A stretch of DNA of 64,000 bases from Candidatus Accumulibacter proximus (GCA_016709675.1 JADJMH010000002.1:62001-126000); one strand, 5' to 3'; counted from the stretch's first letter, positions 48,853 through 57,688 are shown. The notes: generated by a model not told the origin, from the sequence alone. Program-made: numbers and translations.

Positions 48853-49661
48853 GACGGATCAACTCGCGCGAGAATCCGCATTACAGGGCATTGAAGAGAC
48901 TCTCCGAGAGCGGTCGCGAGCGACGCAAGAGCGGTCGCGTGCTGCTCGACGGCATGCACCTGATCGAGGCCTACGGCCGGCACTGCGGGGCGCCCGAAGA
49001 GATACTGCTCAGCGACAGCGGCGCCGGCCGGCCGGAAATTGCTGGTTACCTGGCGGGTCTGCCAGCTGGCAGCCGCATGACCTCGCTTCCCGATACGCTG
49101 TTCGCTGACCTGGCCCTGGTCGATACGCCGAGCGGGATCATGGCCGTCGCCTCCTGGCCAAAGCCGGCGCGAGCCATCGATCACGCGACGGACACCGTCG
49201 TCCTCGACGGCATTCAAGACCCTGGCAACGTCGGCTCGATCCTGCGCAGCGCGGCGGCCGCCGGGTTTCGCCAGATTCTGCTGTCGGTTGATTGCGCTCA
49301 GGTCTGGTCGCCAAAGACGCTGCGGGCGGCGATGGGCGCTCATTTTCAGCTCGACATCCACGAAGGCTGCGACATGCCCGGTTTTCTCGGTGCCTATCGG
49401 GGACGCGCTGTGGCCACCGCTCTGGCAGCGTCCACCAGTCTCTATGCGGCCAGTCTGGAAGGACCGCTGGCCTGGGTCTTCGGCAGCGAAGGGCAGGGCG
49501 TACGCTCGCCAGCGCTGGCCGTCACCCGGCTGCAGCTGCGCATCCCGATGCCCGGCGCAACCGAGTCGCTGAATGTCGCTGCGGCGGCGGCGATCTGCCT
49601 GTTCGAGACGGTCAGGCGTCGCCAGGAGGTCGCCGGCTCGTTGGCAGAGGATCGGCGCTAG
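48849..49661 (+). CDS. TrmH/SpoU family RNA 2'-O-methyltransferase (RlmB-like)
   Basis: 270 residues. N-terminal substrate-binding domain (RRKSGRVLLDGMHLIEAY) and SPOUT knot motifs 1-3: LDGIQDPGNVGSILRSAAAAG, WVFGSEGQGV, and IPMPGATESLNVAAAAAI. It methylates a ribose in rRNA or tRNA; the exact target cannot be assigned from sequence. It overlaps rnhB by 4 nt and is the last gene of the long plus-strand run. Confidence 0.93.
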   Translation: MRRINSRENPHYRALKRLSESGRERRKSGRVLLDGMHLIEAYGRHCGAPEEILLSDSGAGRPEIAGYLAGLPAGSRMTSLPDTLFADLALVDTPSGIMAVASWPKPARAIDHATDTVVLDGIQDPGNVGSILRSAAAAGFRQILLSVDCAQVWSPKTLRAAMGAHFQLDIHEGCDMPGFLGAYRGRAVATALAASTSLYAASLEGPLAWVFGSEGQGVRSPALAVTRLQLRIPMPGATESLNVAAAAAICLFETVRRRQEVAGSLAEDRR

Positions 49662-49749
49662 CGCCCGTGGCTGGTACGGGCAGGTGTTCAGCAAAACCTC
49701 GGCAGGCTATCATCGCGTCTTTCACAAGTCCCTTCCGACTGGAGTTCGC

Positions 49750-50346
49750 ATGCGACCGATACTCAACTGGCTCCATGTGCTGGTCCTCGTGCTGCTGGCG
49801 CCGGGCCGGATCCTTGCCGCCGAGAGCGACCCACATGCGCTGGATCGGCAGGCGCTGATCAAGCTTTTCCGGGAGATGGAAGCCAGCATCAACGCTCAGG
49901 ACGTCGAGCGAATGGTGGCGCAGATGCATCCGCAGGCAACGGTCACCTGGCTCAACGGTGAAGTCTCGCGCGGGCATGACGAGATCAGGGCCTACTATCA
50001 CCGGATGGTCAAGGGTGAGCAGCGCTACCTCGATCGCTATCTCACCACCGCCAAGCTGGGTGCCCCGGCGCGCTTTTTCGGCAATGGCGAGATTGCCGTC
50101 GCTGACGGCACGATGGTGGACGAGTTCTTTCCGGTTGCCCGCGGGCCTTTCAGCCTGAACTCCAACTGGACGTCGACTTCGGCGAAGATCAACGGCCAGT
50201 GGCAGGTGGTCTCGATGCACCTGTCGTCCAACGTGTTTACCAACTCTTTGCTTGCTGAAGCGACCCAGGCCATCTGGTATGCCGGTGGTGGTGCAGCGAT
50301 TGGCGGCCTTCTGCTGGGGTGGCTGCTGGGCAGGCGGCGGCGTTAG
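49750..50346 (+). CDS. Exported NTF2/SnoaL-like protein with C-terminal membrane anchor
   Basis: 198 residues from ATG 49750 (GGAG at 49741-49744). Signal peptide (LNWLHVLVLVLLAPGRILA), an NTF2-like ketosteroid-isomerase fold (ALIKLFREMEASINAQDVERM, HPQATVTWLNGEVSRGHDEIRAYYH), then a single C-terminal helix (YAGGGAAIGGLLLGWLLG) and RRRR. The soluble domain should be periplasmic and anchored by its end. Ligand unknown. It is convergent with the ynbB-like gene, 10 bp apart. Confidence 0.75.
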   Translation: MRPILNWLHVLVLVLLAPGRILAAESDPHALDRQALIKLFREMEASINAQDVERMVAQMHPQATVTWLNGEVSRGHDEIRAYYHRMVKGEQRYLDRYLTTAKLGAPARFFGNGEIAVADGTMVDEFFPVARGPFSLNSNWTSTSAKINGQWQVVSMHLSSNVFTNSLLAEATQAIWYAGGGAAIGGLLLGWLLGRRRR

Positions 50347-50356
50347 TCGCGTCTAC

Positions 50357-51322
50357 TCAGGCGGACCAGCCGTAACGCAGCAGGTGGAAGAAGACCGGCG
50401 CCGAGAGAAAGAGCGAGTCGAGCCGGTCGAGCATTCCGCCATGGCCGGGAATCAGGCTGCTCCAGTCCTTGATTCCCCGCCTGCGCTTGGCGGCAGACAT
50501 CGCGAGGCCCCCGAGGAAGCCGAGCAGCGTGATCAGCAAGGAGACCATCGCCGCTTCAGGAACGGTGAACGGCGTGATCGACGCCAGCCCGGCACCGAGC
50601 GCGCTGGCGCTCAGGATGCCGCCCAGGGTCCCCTCGATGGTTTTTGCCGGTGACAGTTGCGGGGCGATGGCGTGGCGACCGGCAAGCCTGCCCCACAGAT
50701 ACTGCAGCACGTCGCTCAACTGTACGACGAGCAGCAGGTAGACCAGCAGGTAGGCCGGGTTGTGGTCTGGCTGCCCGGACATCTGCAGCGTCAGCAGCGC
50801 CGGGACATACGAGATGCCGTACACGCAGCTGAGCAGGCCAAGCCGCAGCGAACGCGTTCGATCGAGGAAGTCGCGCAACTGGCCCGACAGCAGGCCGAGC
50901 ATCGGCAGCACGAGCACGACACAGATCGGGACGAACAGGCCGTAGAGGAGATGGCTGCCGTTCCAGACCAGCAGGTACTGCAGCGGCAGGACGAGCAGAT
51001 AGCTGCCGAGCAGCATGGCCTGCGGGATCCTGCCCGGCGGTTCCGCGGCGACGAATTCTCGTAGCGCCGCCAGCGAGGCGAGGGCAAACAGCAGTGTTAC
51101 ACCGATACGTCCGGCGAGAAGCGCCAGACCGACCAGGATGGCGATCACCCACCAGGCCCCGATGCGGCGGTTCAGATTATCGATGACCGCGTGCGGCTGA
51201 CGCCTGGCGACGGCGATCCTCAGCACCTGCCCGACCAGTGAGGCCAGCACGAGAAGCGTGGCAATGCCGGCAATCAGCCGCCACGCCTCATCCTGCAGCG
51301 CCGGGAGCGGATAGACGGTCAT
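50357..51322 (-). CDS. CdsA-like phosphatidate cytidylyltransferase (YnbB type)
   Basis: About 321 residues, eight or more helices. CTP-transferase signature SPAKTIEGTLGGILSA and IKDWSSLIPGHGGMLDRLDSLFLS. It is longer and diverged from housekeeping CdsA (39098) and resembles E. coli YnbB. With the YnbA-, YnbC- and YnbD-like genes at 53.8-57.6 kb it forms a ynbABCD-type phospholipid-modifying cluster, here separated from them by an insertion. ATG 51322 preferred; the in-frame start 51334 falls in sequence derived from the upstream ynbD fragment. Confidence 0.88.
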   Translation of the reverse strand: MTVYPLPALQDEAWRLIAGIATLLVLASLVGQVLRIAVARRQPHAVIDNLNRRIGAWWVIAILVGLALLAGRIGVTLLFALASLAALREFVAAEPPGRIPQAMLLGSYLLVLPLQYLLVWNGSHLLYGLFVPICVVLVLPMLGLLSGQLRDFLDRTRSLRLGLLSCVYGISYVPALLTLQMSGQPDHNPAYLLVYLLLVVQLSDVLQYLWGRLAGRHAIAPQLSPAKTIEGTLGGILSASALGAGLASITPFTVPEAAMVSLLITLLGFLGGLAMSAAKRRRGIKDWSSLIPGHGGMLDRLDSLFLSAPVFFHLLRYGWSA

Positions 51323-51338
51323 CCGGACAGGCACGCGC

Positions 51339-51489
51339 GCAACAGGCAGCGCACGGCGAATGGCATCGAACCGTCGGCACGTTCGGCGAAGGATTCGGCG
51401 TCAAGATACCGACAAAGCGACGGCAACCAGCGCCAGCGAGGCCGCCGGCCAGAGCAGCCACAGCCTGGCACCGCCCGCGTCAGCCGCCC
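51339..51489 (-). pseudogene. ynbD gene fragment (duplicate of 54283-54430)
   Basis: About 150 bp, roughly 88% identical by eye to the part of the ynbD-like gene at 54283-54430. It encodes the remnant LWLLWPAxSLALVAV, then out of frame DGSMPFAVRCL, and ends just before the ynbB-like start. A small indel near 51408-51415 shifts the frame. It shows that a second ynbD-like copy, or the far end of a duplication, once lay directly upstream of ynbB. Confidence 0.8.
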
Positions 51490-51528
51490 ATGCGACCGGG
51501 GGCACGGAATTGTCGTGCCCTTGCAGGG

Positions 51529-52947
51529 TTACATCCTGGAGTCAGGTACCGCTCGCCTACCCTGGTCACTGGCGGCCGCAGGCGCGCCTGACTCCGACGG
51601 CGCTTCAGCGGGCGCCGGCACGAGAGCCGGCGAAAACAGCTTCATCACCCGGTCGTCGAAGTCCGGTGGAAACGCCCAGTAGCGGGTCCCTTGGGGCGCG
51701 TCCTGGGCGGTCAATCCGCGCCGCTGCGGTTCGGCGTTCAGCAGCAACAGCCCGAGCAGGTCGCTGCTGACCCATGGGTCCTCGTACCAGAAGGCATGGG
51801 AGTTCGGGGGAAGCTTGGGAATGGCATTGGGGTCCACCTTGATCAGGTCGAAGCCGAGGCTGCGCGAGGCCTCGAGCAGGAAGCCCGACTGCTCGGGATC
51901 GAGCTCGGTCGGGTCGGGTCGACCGATACGCGAGGCGCGGTGCACGATGGCCGCAACTCGCAGCGCCGAATCGTTGAGGTTCGCGGCGTTGCTCACGCCT
52001 TTGACAATATCCACGTACTTGCCCAATTCATTGATGAACTGCCGGGTGTCGATATCGGCAGCGGCAAAGTAGATGTGCTTGAGCCGCAGACGCTCGCGCA
52101 GCTGCTGCCGCGTTTCGCCCGGACGCGCCGATGTTCCGAGCAGCGCCAGCGCCGGGCTTACCACCTGCGCGCCGGCGCTGTACGCGAGCACATCGATAGC
52201 CGAAGCATCGGTGTGCTCGGCCAGCAGTTCGACCAACCGTGCGAACGGTTTCACCGAGGCCCTGGCGTTGCCGACGTCGGTGAAATACCTCAGCAACGAC
52301 CCCGCAGAGGGCCACACGAACGCGAGGACGACGATGCGCCGGCCCGTGAAGTGGCGCAGCTGCGCCGCCTGGGCGGTCGCGCGCGGCATTGTGTTGTTGG
52401 AACCGTGGACATAGATGACCAGCTCGTTGTTGTCGGTGGCCGCCAGCGCCTTGTTGACCAGGGCAAAGAAAGCTTGCGCGTCGGGCGAGTTCGCCACGGT
52501 GTCGGTCGGGCCCAGGGATACGAGCGGTTCCAGCCAGTCGAGGCTGATGATCGGGCGTTGATCAGGGTCATCACTGGTGGAGAGCCGGTGCAGGGTCTCC
52601 CAGTCGAGCGTGTCGTCGCCGATGCGCACATGCGCCACCCCCATGCGCAGCCGCTCGCTTGGCAGGATGGTGTGGATCGGTTCGGGGGTCTCGACGATCG
52701 CGCCGCGGTTGGTGACATACAGCACGGGTACGTCGGTGCTGTGCGACTTCGGCCCGGCCGTCTTGAACGGATCGATCTCGCCTGTGCGAAAGCTCACCGG
52801 TGTGGGCATCAGCCGCACCGGCGACTGGCAGGCCGCGAGCAGCGTCGTGATAACCACTGCAGCCAGGAGCGCAAGCCCTCGGCCGGTGGTGCCGCGAGCA
52901 GCACGATCCGCGGACGAGCCTGCCACGCGAAGCTCGACGGGCTTCAT
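51529..52947 (-). CDS. DUF900-type alpha/beta hydrolase lipoprotein
   Basis: 472 residues. Lipoprotein signal with lipobox LLAAC (Cys40), so it is probably outer-membrane anchored. Alpha/beta hydrolase core: VPVLYVTNRG, ELVIYVHGSNN (oxyanion loop), nucleophile Ser in VLAYSAGAQVV, and downstream acids. DUF900 enzymes are esterase/lipase-like but uncharacterised. The C-terminal 40 residues are Pro/Ala-rich. It lies within the split ynb-like cluster on the same strand, bounded on one side by the ynbD fragment and on the other by pseudogene debris, suggesting arrival with a rearrangement. Confidence 0.8.
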   Translation of the reverse strand: MKPVELRVAGSSADRAARGTTGRGLALLAAVVITTLLAACQSPVRLMPTPVSFRTGEIDPFKTAGPKSHSTDVPVLYVTNRGAIVETPEPIHTILPSERLRMGVAHVRIGDDTLDWETLHRLSTSDDPDQRPIISLDWLEPLVSLGPTDTVANSPDAQAFFALVNKALAATDNNELVIYVHGSNNTMPRATAQAAQLRHFTGRRIVVLAFVWPSAGSLLRYFTDVGNARASVKPFARLVELLAEHTDASAIDVLAYSAGAQVVSPALALLGTSARPGETRQQLRERLRLKHIYFAAADIDTRQFINELGKYVDIVKGVSNAANLNDSALRVAAIVHRASRIGRPDPTELDPEQSGFLLEASRSLGFDLIKVDPNAIPKLPPNSHAFWYEDPWVSSDLLGLLLLNAEPQRRGLTAQDAPQGTRYWAFPPDFDDRVMKLFSPALVPAPAEAPSESGAPAAASDQGRRAVPDSRM

Positions 52948-53264
52948 GACCTGGCTGTGCCGGGAAAAACGTCGATGCAGGCGTCCTTCACTGCGGATGC
53001 TTCACAAGGCATGCCGTGGCGTCACGCACGATATCCATCAGCATCGTCCATTGCCCGACTTGTTTCGAATTTTCTGCATTTGCCACCCTTCCAGTGACGA
53101 TGACACCCATGGAGCCCCGGAAGCTGAAATTCGCGGGGCACCTCAGGGCACTTGCGCCTGCACGCCCGCGCGGTTCGTGCCCCCAGGCGCGTCGACGTCC
53201 ACCCATAACGGGCACGAGACATGAGAAACCGACAACTTGCATAAGGTTAGGAAATCCAACTCCA
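52948..53264. other. Gene-poor debris upstream of the lipoprotein gene
   Basis: No convincing gene on either strand. Short frames are out-of-frame GC artefacts. The lipoprotein promoter must lie here. Composition is patchy, and the distal end merges into the dispersed repeat at 53265. Confidence 0.45.
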
Positions 53265-53315
53265 GCCAACGAGAGTTTATGAGCCTTCATCAAGCAGCGT
53301 CAATCTCGGATTTGG
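53265..53315. repeat. Dispersed repeat, copy B (pair at 21291)
   Basis: Shares GCCAACGAGAGT, AGCCTTCATCAAGCAGCG and CGGATT-GG blocks with 21291-21338, 32 kb away. On the minus strand it encodes the C-terminal peptide PNPRLTLLDEGS and stop. Confidence 0.65.
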
Positions 53316-53475
53316 ACTCGGCAGCCCCTGAAAAGTCGTCCGCATCCCACTCCCCTCAGTGCCTTGGGCCAGCCGGCCGACGGTCTCGATCATCGCCAGA
53401 ATGTCTTCGACGCTGCGCTGGTTGAAGGCGTGCACCGCCACTCGGGCCTGCCAGAGCCAGCTAATGGGTGACCCC
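53282..53475 (-). pseudogene. C-terminal fragment of an unknown protein
   Basis: About 62 codons open on the minus strand with natural composition and no start: SWLWQARVAVHAFNQ, RSVEDILAMIETVGRLAQG, GLPSPNPRLTLLDEGS, stop. Upstream of it the frame is lost near 53478. Family not recognised. The terminal PNPR-x2-LLDEG motif recurs at 21.3 kb, so it belongs to a repeated family in this genome. Confidence 0.5.
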
Positions 53476-53537
53476 TATCTCATGACCCATCCCCGATGAC
53501 CCGCACCCTCATCCCTGGGTAAAGAACCATCTGGACG

Positions 53538-53707
53538 ATCATCCGGCGCGACGCCCCGGATGCCGTCGTGATGTCGCTCGCCACCTTCAACAGCCTCATG
53601 GAGACCGTCCATCTGTTGAAGTCGCCGGCCAATGCGGCGCACCGGCGGGCTCGATCGAGCAATACCGCCAAGGCAAGGTCAAGGCGCGCGACCTGGTGGA
53701 TGCCTAG
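53538..53707 (+). pseudogene. Phd/YefM-type antitoxin remnant, N-truncated and frameshifted
   Basis: Plus-strand frame: IIRRDAPDAVVMSLATFNSLMETVHLLKSPANAAH. After a frame change near 53638 it reads SIEQYRQGKVKARDLVDA, stop. This is the central and C-terminal part of a YefM/Phd antitoxin (pattern VVMxSLxxxxSLxETxxLLxSPANAxxLxxxIExxxxGK). The first ~30 residues are missing and no RelE/YoeB toxin follows. Confidence 0.8.
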
Positions 53708-53787
53708 CCGCCTAGCTGGATCACTCCCGCAGCTGGTCGATCGGCAGGCCGATTGCGCAGGGTCGGCGATCGACCGAGCCGGGTTGA

Positions 53788-55188
53788 TCAGGCAGCACCA
53801 CCGGTTGTTTCCCGCCTCGGGTACTGTTGCTGCCACCGGCAAAGCAGATCAATGTGCGCGCGACCGAGAACGACTGAAGGACGCGCCCTCTGCACCTGCG
53901 CGACGGCTTCCGCGGCCGAGCTGGCCGTGCCAGTACGCAACAGGTACGCAGCGGCGACCAGCGCACTGCGGGCGAAACCCAGCGCGCAGCAGACCAGAAC
54001 CGGTCCGGCCTGTCGATCTTCCGCAAGTGCCAGCACGGCCTGTTCGATCTGTGCCGGGCGCGGCATCACCAGATCGAGCATCGGCACCACCGTATGCCGA
54101 AGGCCCGGGGTTGGACACGGCAGTTCGGCGCAGAGATCGACGATTGCCGCCACCCCAAACTGCTTCAGCTCGCCCTGCGTTGGCAGTCGCCCGAGCAGGA
54201 TTCCCGGTGCCACGGGATCGGCTGCGGCGAGCCGGCGGGTCCACCAGCGGGAGTTCAGCCAGGCACCAAGGAGATAGGGTGCAAACAGGCAGCGCAGGGC
54301 GAATGGCATCGAACCGTCGGCACGTTTGGCGAACGAGTCTCCGTCAAGAAACAGATAAGTGACGGCCACCAGCGCCAGCGAGCCCGCTGGCCAGAGCAGC
54401 CACAGCCAGGCACGGCCCGCGTCGGCCGCCAGCCAGCCAATGCCCAGCGCGGCGCTGGCGTAGGCCAATGCCAGTCGCCGCCGTGCTGCCTCGCGGCGCA
54501 GACGGGCATGGCGCAGCGGCGATGGGGCGTCGGTCGGGAACAGCCAGACGGCGAAACAGCCCAGCCAGAGGCCGGTCGGGATATCGAAGAAGTGGTGCTG
54601 CCAGGTGGTCAGCACCGAGACCCCGATCAACAGGGCAACGGCATGGACGACGCCATGCCAGGCGCGCGGCACGGCGCGCAGATAGGGTTCGAGAAGCACC
54701 ACCAGCAGGGCAATGTGCAGCGATGGCGCCTGGTTGTAGGGTTGGTCGAAGCTCATCAGGAGATCGAACAGCCAGCCGAAGGCGCCGGTGACCTCGCCAC
54801 GCTCGAACGTGCAGCGCAGAGGGAAGAGGAGAAAGCAGCTCACGGCGATCAGTTGGCAGGCCAGCAGGCGCCAGGCGTGGGTGTCCAGCTGACGCCGTGT
54901 CGAGCAGAGGAACAGCGAAACCCCGTAAAGCAGGTCGATCAGCCAGTAGGGCACGATGGTCCACGGCAGCAGCGGGATGTGGCGTTCCCAGGCGAAGAGG
55001 ATGACGCCCACGTCGGAGCGCTGACCGCTGACCCAGGTCGCGAAGCCGTAGCTGGCGAAGAAGAAAGGGCCGAGGAGCAGCAGCCAGGCCAGCGCCCGCC
55101 GCCACGGACGGGCATCGACAGCCGCGTCGGCCCCGCTGCCGTCCGGGTTCAGAGCCGGCGGGCCAGCGAAACCGTGAACATGCCCCAT
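53788..55188 (-). CDS. PAP2 / dual-specificity phosphatase membrane protein (YnbD type)
   Basis: 466 residues from ATG 55188. N-terminal ~330 residues form a polytopic PAP2-like domain: PYNQAPSLHIALL (PSxH motif) and TTWQHHFFDIPTGLWLG (H-x3-D). The C-terminal ~140 residues form a dual-specificity phosphatase with P-loop C401-ALGFA-R407-S. This fusion matches E. coli YnbD and would dephosphorylate a lipid phosphate made by the neighbouring YnbA-like enzyme. It overlaps the YnbC-like gene by 40 nt. An upstream frame to 55335 lies in that gene. Confidence 0.87.
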   Translation of the reverse strand: MGHVHGFAGPPALNPDGSGADAAVDARPWRRALAWLLLLGPFFFASYGFATWVSGQRSDVGVILFAWERHIPLLPWTIVPYWLIDLLYGVSLFLCSTRRQLDTHAWRLLACQLIAVSCFLLFPLRCTFERGEVTGAFGWLFDLLMSFDQPYNQAPSLHIALLVVLLEPYLRAVPRAWHGVVHAVALLIGVSVLTTWQHHFFDIPTGLWLGCFAVWLFPTDAPSPLRHARLRREAARRRLALAYASAALGIGWLAADAGRAWLWLLWPAGSLALVAVTYLFLDGDSFAKRADGSMPFALRCLFAPYLLGAWLNSRWWTRRLAAADPVAPGILLGRLPTQGELKQFGVAAIVDLCAELPCPTPGLRHTVVPMLDLVMPRPAQIEQAVLALAEDRQAGPVLVCCALGFARSALVAAAYLLRTGTASSAAEAVAQVQRARPSVVLGRAHIDLLCRWQQQYPRRETTGGAA

Positions 55189-56906
55189 TCGTCGATCCAC
55201 TGCTCGATTTTCGCGAACCCCGCGGCCCGGACCAGTTCGTCCATCTCGGCCTGAGTCCGGCGTCGCATCACCCAGGCCCGCTGATCGCGGTGGCTGGTCA
55301 GCGTGCGCGCGATCAGCTCGATTTGCGGATGCCATGGTTGGCCAGTGTATATGAGGTAGCCACCGACGCTCATCGCCGCGGCCAGGCCGCGTAGCGAGCG
55401 GCCGACCAGCTCGTTGTCCGAGAACAGCTCGTAGAGGCCAGAAACCGTCACCAGGTTCGGCTTCGCAGCCGGCGTCCCGAGGGTCGCGAGGGCGGCCTCG
55501 TCAAAGGCATCGCCCTGCTCGAAGCGGGCGATGTCGTCGAGCCGCCTTTCGGCGATCAGGGCGCGGCCCTGAGCGACATTCAGCTCGCTGAGGTCACGCA
55601 GAACGATCGATTGCGGGCGCTCGGGCAGTTGCGCGACGGCGTCGAGCACGTAACGGCCATGGCCGGCGGCGACATCGGCGATGCGCAGCGTCTCGCCGGC
55701 GGCCAGCAGTTGCTCCGCTGCCGTGGCAACCGCGCGCAGCAGGTGCTCCCGGCGGACGCGAACGCCGCGCCAGCCGATCGAGTCGAGGTAGCCGCGATCG
55801 ATCAGCCGGCCGATCAGCAGTGCACCGTTGGCCTGGTTGCGGTACACGTAGTCGAGGCTGCTGCCGGAATCGAAACCCGTCGCCAGCCCGATGCGGATGC
55901 CTTCGGAAAGGCGGCCGAGCGTGCGCATGGCCAGCCGGGTCACGGCGAAATTCAGTCGGCGCAGCGAGAAAGCCGGCAGCGGCTGAGTGAGGCGAAGCTC
56001 CTCGTCGCGGGTGTAGCCGTTGTGATGGGCCTGCAGCAGCGAGTCTGCCGGCGGTGGCTGAGCGAAGATGCGCTCGATGAAGGCACGCATCCGGTCGAGT
56101 GCGAGCTGTCGATCGCGTTCACCGAGCGTGTCGTGCAGGAAGCCGGGGAGCAAGTGACGTTCCTTGACCGGCGAGCCCAGCCGCTCGAAGAAGTGGTCCT
56201 GCGGCGCGCGCTGGACCACCCAGTCATTCTCCGAGATCAGCAGTTGCAGCGGCAGGCGGATGGCCTGCGCGTCAGCGACGACCCGGTCGGCGGCGTCGTA
56301 GAGGCCGAGCAGGACGCGCGCCGAGATCGCCCGGGTGACCAGGGGGTCCTCGTCATACGAGCGGATCCGTTCCGGATCCTGCGTCAGAAACTTGGCCTTG
56401 ACGTACGAAGTGATGAAGAAATTGCCGAACAGGCGCTGGATCAGTGCCAGTCCCGGCCGTGCCAGGGGGACATAGAGTCTTACCTGGAAGGCGGGTGCGG
56501 TCAGCACCAGGCAACGGATCGGCGGTGCGTAGTCGTGTGCCCAGGTCGCGGCCAGGACGGCGCCGACGCTCTGGCCAATGACGGCCATGTGGCTGGGGGC
56601 GATGGCATGGGTGCTGCTGAGGTGGCGGACAAAGAAATCGAGGTCCCTGACCAGCGCGGCAAAGCTCGGACTATCGCCACGCGCTCCCGGCGACTGGCCG
56701 TGGCCACGTGCATCCCAGGCGAACATCGCGAAGTCATCGAGTGCGAGTTCGTCAACCACGTGCTGCAGTCGTCCCGAATGCTCATGACCGCGGTGCAGCA
56801 GCACGATCGCTCGCTCGACCGTTGCCGTTCCGGCCGGCGGCCAATAGCGGTAGAACAGGGTGCTGCCATCGTGGGTCGTGAATTGCCTTTCCTGTGCAAG
56901 CCGCAT
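55149..56906 (-). CDS. Alpha/beta hydrolase - methyltransferase fusion (YnbC type)
   Basis: 585 residues. Residues 1-290 form a monoglyceride-lipase-like hydrolase: LLHRGHEHSGR, WDARGHGQSPG, nucleophile S113 in IGQSVGAVLA, His in GFLHDTLGE. Residues about 370-585 form a class I SAM methyltransferase, with motif I VAAGHGRYVLD, and GLYELFSDNEL, YTGQPWHPQIE. This fusion occurs with YnbA/B/D-like proteins and probably tailors an unusual phospholipid. The ATG gives MRLAQERQFTTHDGS. It is 24 bp after the YnbA-like gene. Confidence 0.9.
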   Translation of the reverse strand: MRLAQERQFTTHDGSTLFYRYWPPAGTATVERAIVLLHRGHEHSGRLQHVVDELALDDFAMFAWDARGHGQSPGARGDSPSFAALVRDLDFFVRHLSSTHAIAPSHMAVIGQSVGAVLAATWAHDYAPPIRCLVLTAPAFQVRLYVPLARPGLALIQRLFGNFFITSYVKAKFLTQDPERIRSYDEDPLVTRAISARVLLGLYDAADRVVADAQAIRLPLQLLISENDWVVQRAPQDHFFERLGSPVKERHLLPGFLHDTLGERDRQLALDRMRAFIERIFAQPPPADSLLQAHHNGYTRDEELRLTQPLPAFSLRRLNFAVTRLAMRTLGRLSEGIRIGLATGFDSGSSLDYVYRNQANGALLIGRLIDRGYLDSIGWRGVRVRREHLLRAVATAAEQLLAAGETLRIADVAAGHGRYVLDAVAQLPERPQSIVLRDLSELNVAQGRALIAERRLDDIARFEQGDAFDEAALATLGTPAAKPNLVTVSGLYELFSDNELVGRSLRGLAAAMSVGGYLIYTGQPWHPQIELIARTLTSHRDQRAWVMRRRTQAEMDELVRAAGFAKIEQWIDEWGMFTVSLARRL

Positions 56907-56930
56907 GTCTGAATTCTCCGCTGGGTGCTC

Positions 56931-57554
56931 CTATTGATCCGTGTGACCGCCGCCTTGCGCAATGCCATGCCTGACCCGGTTGACGATGGTCGGCAGCAGC
57001 AGCAGCGCGACGATCGTCAGGACAACGGGTAACCACGCTCCGGGAGCGATGCCGGCACCGAGCAGCAGTCCGAGCAGACCGAAAACCAGGGCACGATCAC
57101 TCTTGCCCATCGGTCCATCGTTGCGGCGGTCGCTGCCGGCAACGATGCCCAGCAGTCCGGCCACCTCGGCCAGGTTGGACAGGAAGATGACGAGCAGGGT
57201 CGCCACGCTCGCGGCTTCGCTCAGCAAGGCAAACGGCAGGTAGAGCGCCGCATCGGCGACCAGGTCGGACAGTTCGTTGAGGTAGGCGCCGAGCGTCGAG
57301 CTCTGTCCGAACTCGCGCGCGAGCAGGCCGTCGATCGCATTGAGCGCCATGCGCAGCAGGCACCATAGCGGCAGCAGCAGAAACCACTGCAGCTGACCGG
57401 CATCGGCGGCGACCGCAAGTCCGGCCCCGAGTAAGACCGAAACGACACAGGTGCTCACCGTCACCTGGTTGGCGCTGACCCCGGCGCCATGCAGCGCGCG
57501 TACTGCCGGGCGCAGCAGGGACTGAAAACGCGGCTTCAAGGTATGGAGAGTCAT
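56931..57554 (-). CDS. CDP-alcohol phosphatidyltransferase family protein (YnbA type)
   Basis: 207 residues, about six helices. The family motif D-x2-DG-x2-AR...G-x3-D-x3-D appears as NAIDGLLAREFGQSSTLGAYLNELSD. The second and fourth Asp are kept, but the first and third are Asn. It would transfer a phosphatidyl group from CDP-diacylglycerol (made by the YnbB-like enzyme) to an alcohol. It is first in the ynb-like operon. Confidence 0.87.
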   Translation of the reverse strand: MTLHTLKPRFQSLLRPAVRALHGAGVSANQVTVSTCVVSVLLGAGLAVAADAGQLQWFLLLPLWCLLRMALNAIDGLLAREFGQSSTLGAYLNELSDLVADAALYLPFALLSEAASVATLLVIFLSNLAEVAGLLGIVAGSDRRNDGPMGKSDRALVFGLLGLLLGAGIAPGAWLPVVLTIVALLLLPTIVNRVRHGIAQGGGHTDQ

Positions 57555-57688
57555 CAGCGGATGGCACGAATGGTGGCAAGTGATGCTGAGAGTCGCCGTC
57601 TGGCACGGTTGCTACGGCCTTGACGACGGGGCGACACGCCCGGCCGCCGCATGTGCAGCGCGGTGGCTTTCCTTCCGGGTGAGTAAAC

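Noticed and set aside
53480..53842. 120-codon minus frame overlapping the ynbD end and antitoxin remnant
   Set aside because: Runs antisense to the antitoxin remnant and out of frame with ynbD. Composition is not protein-like.
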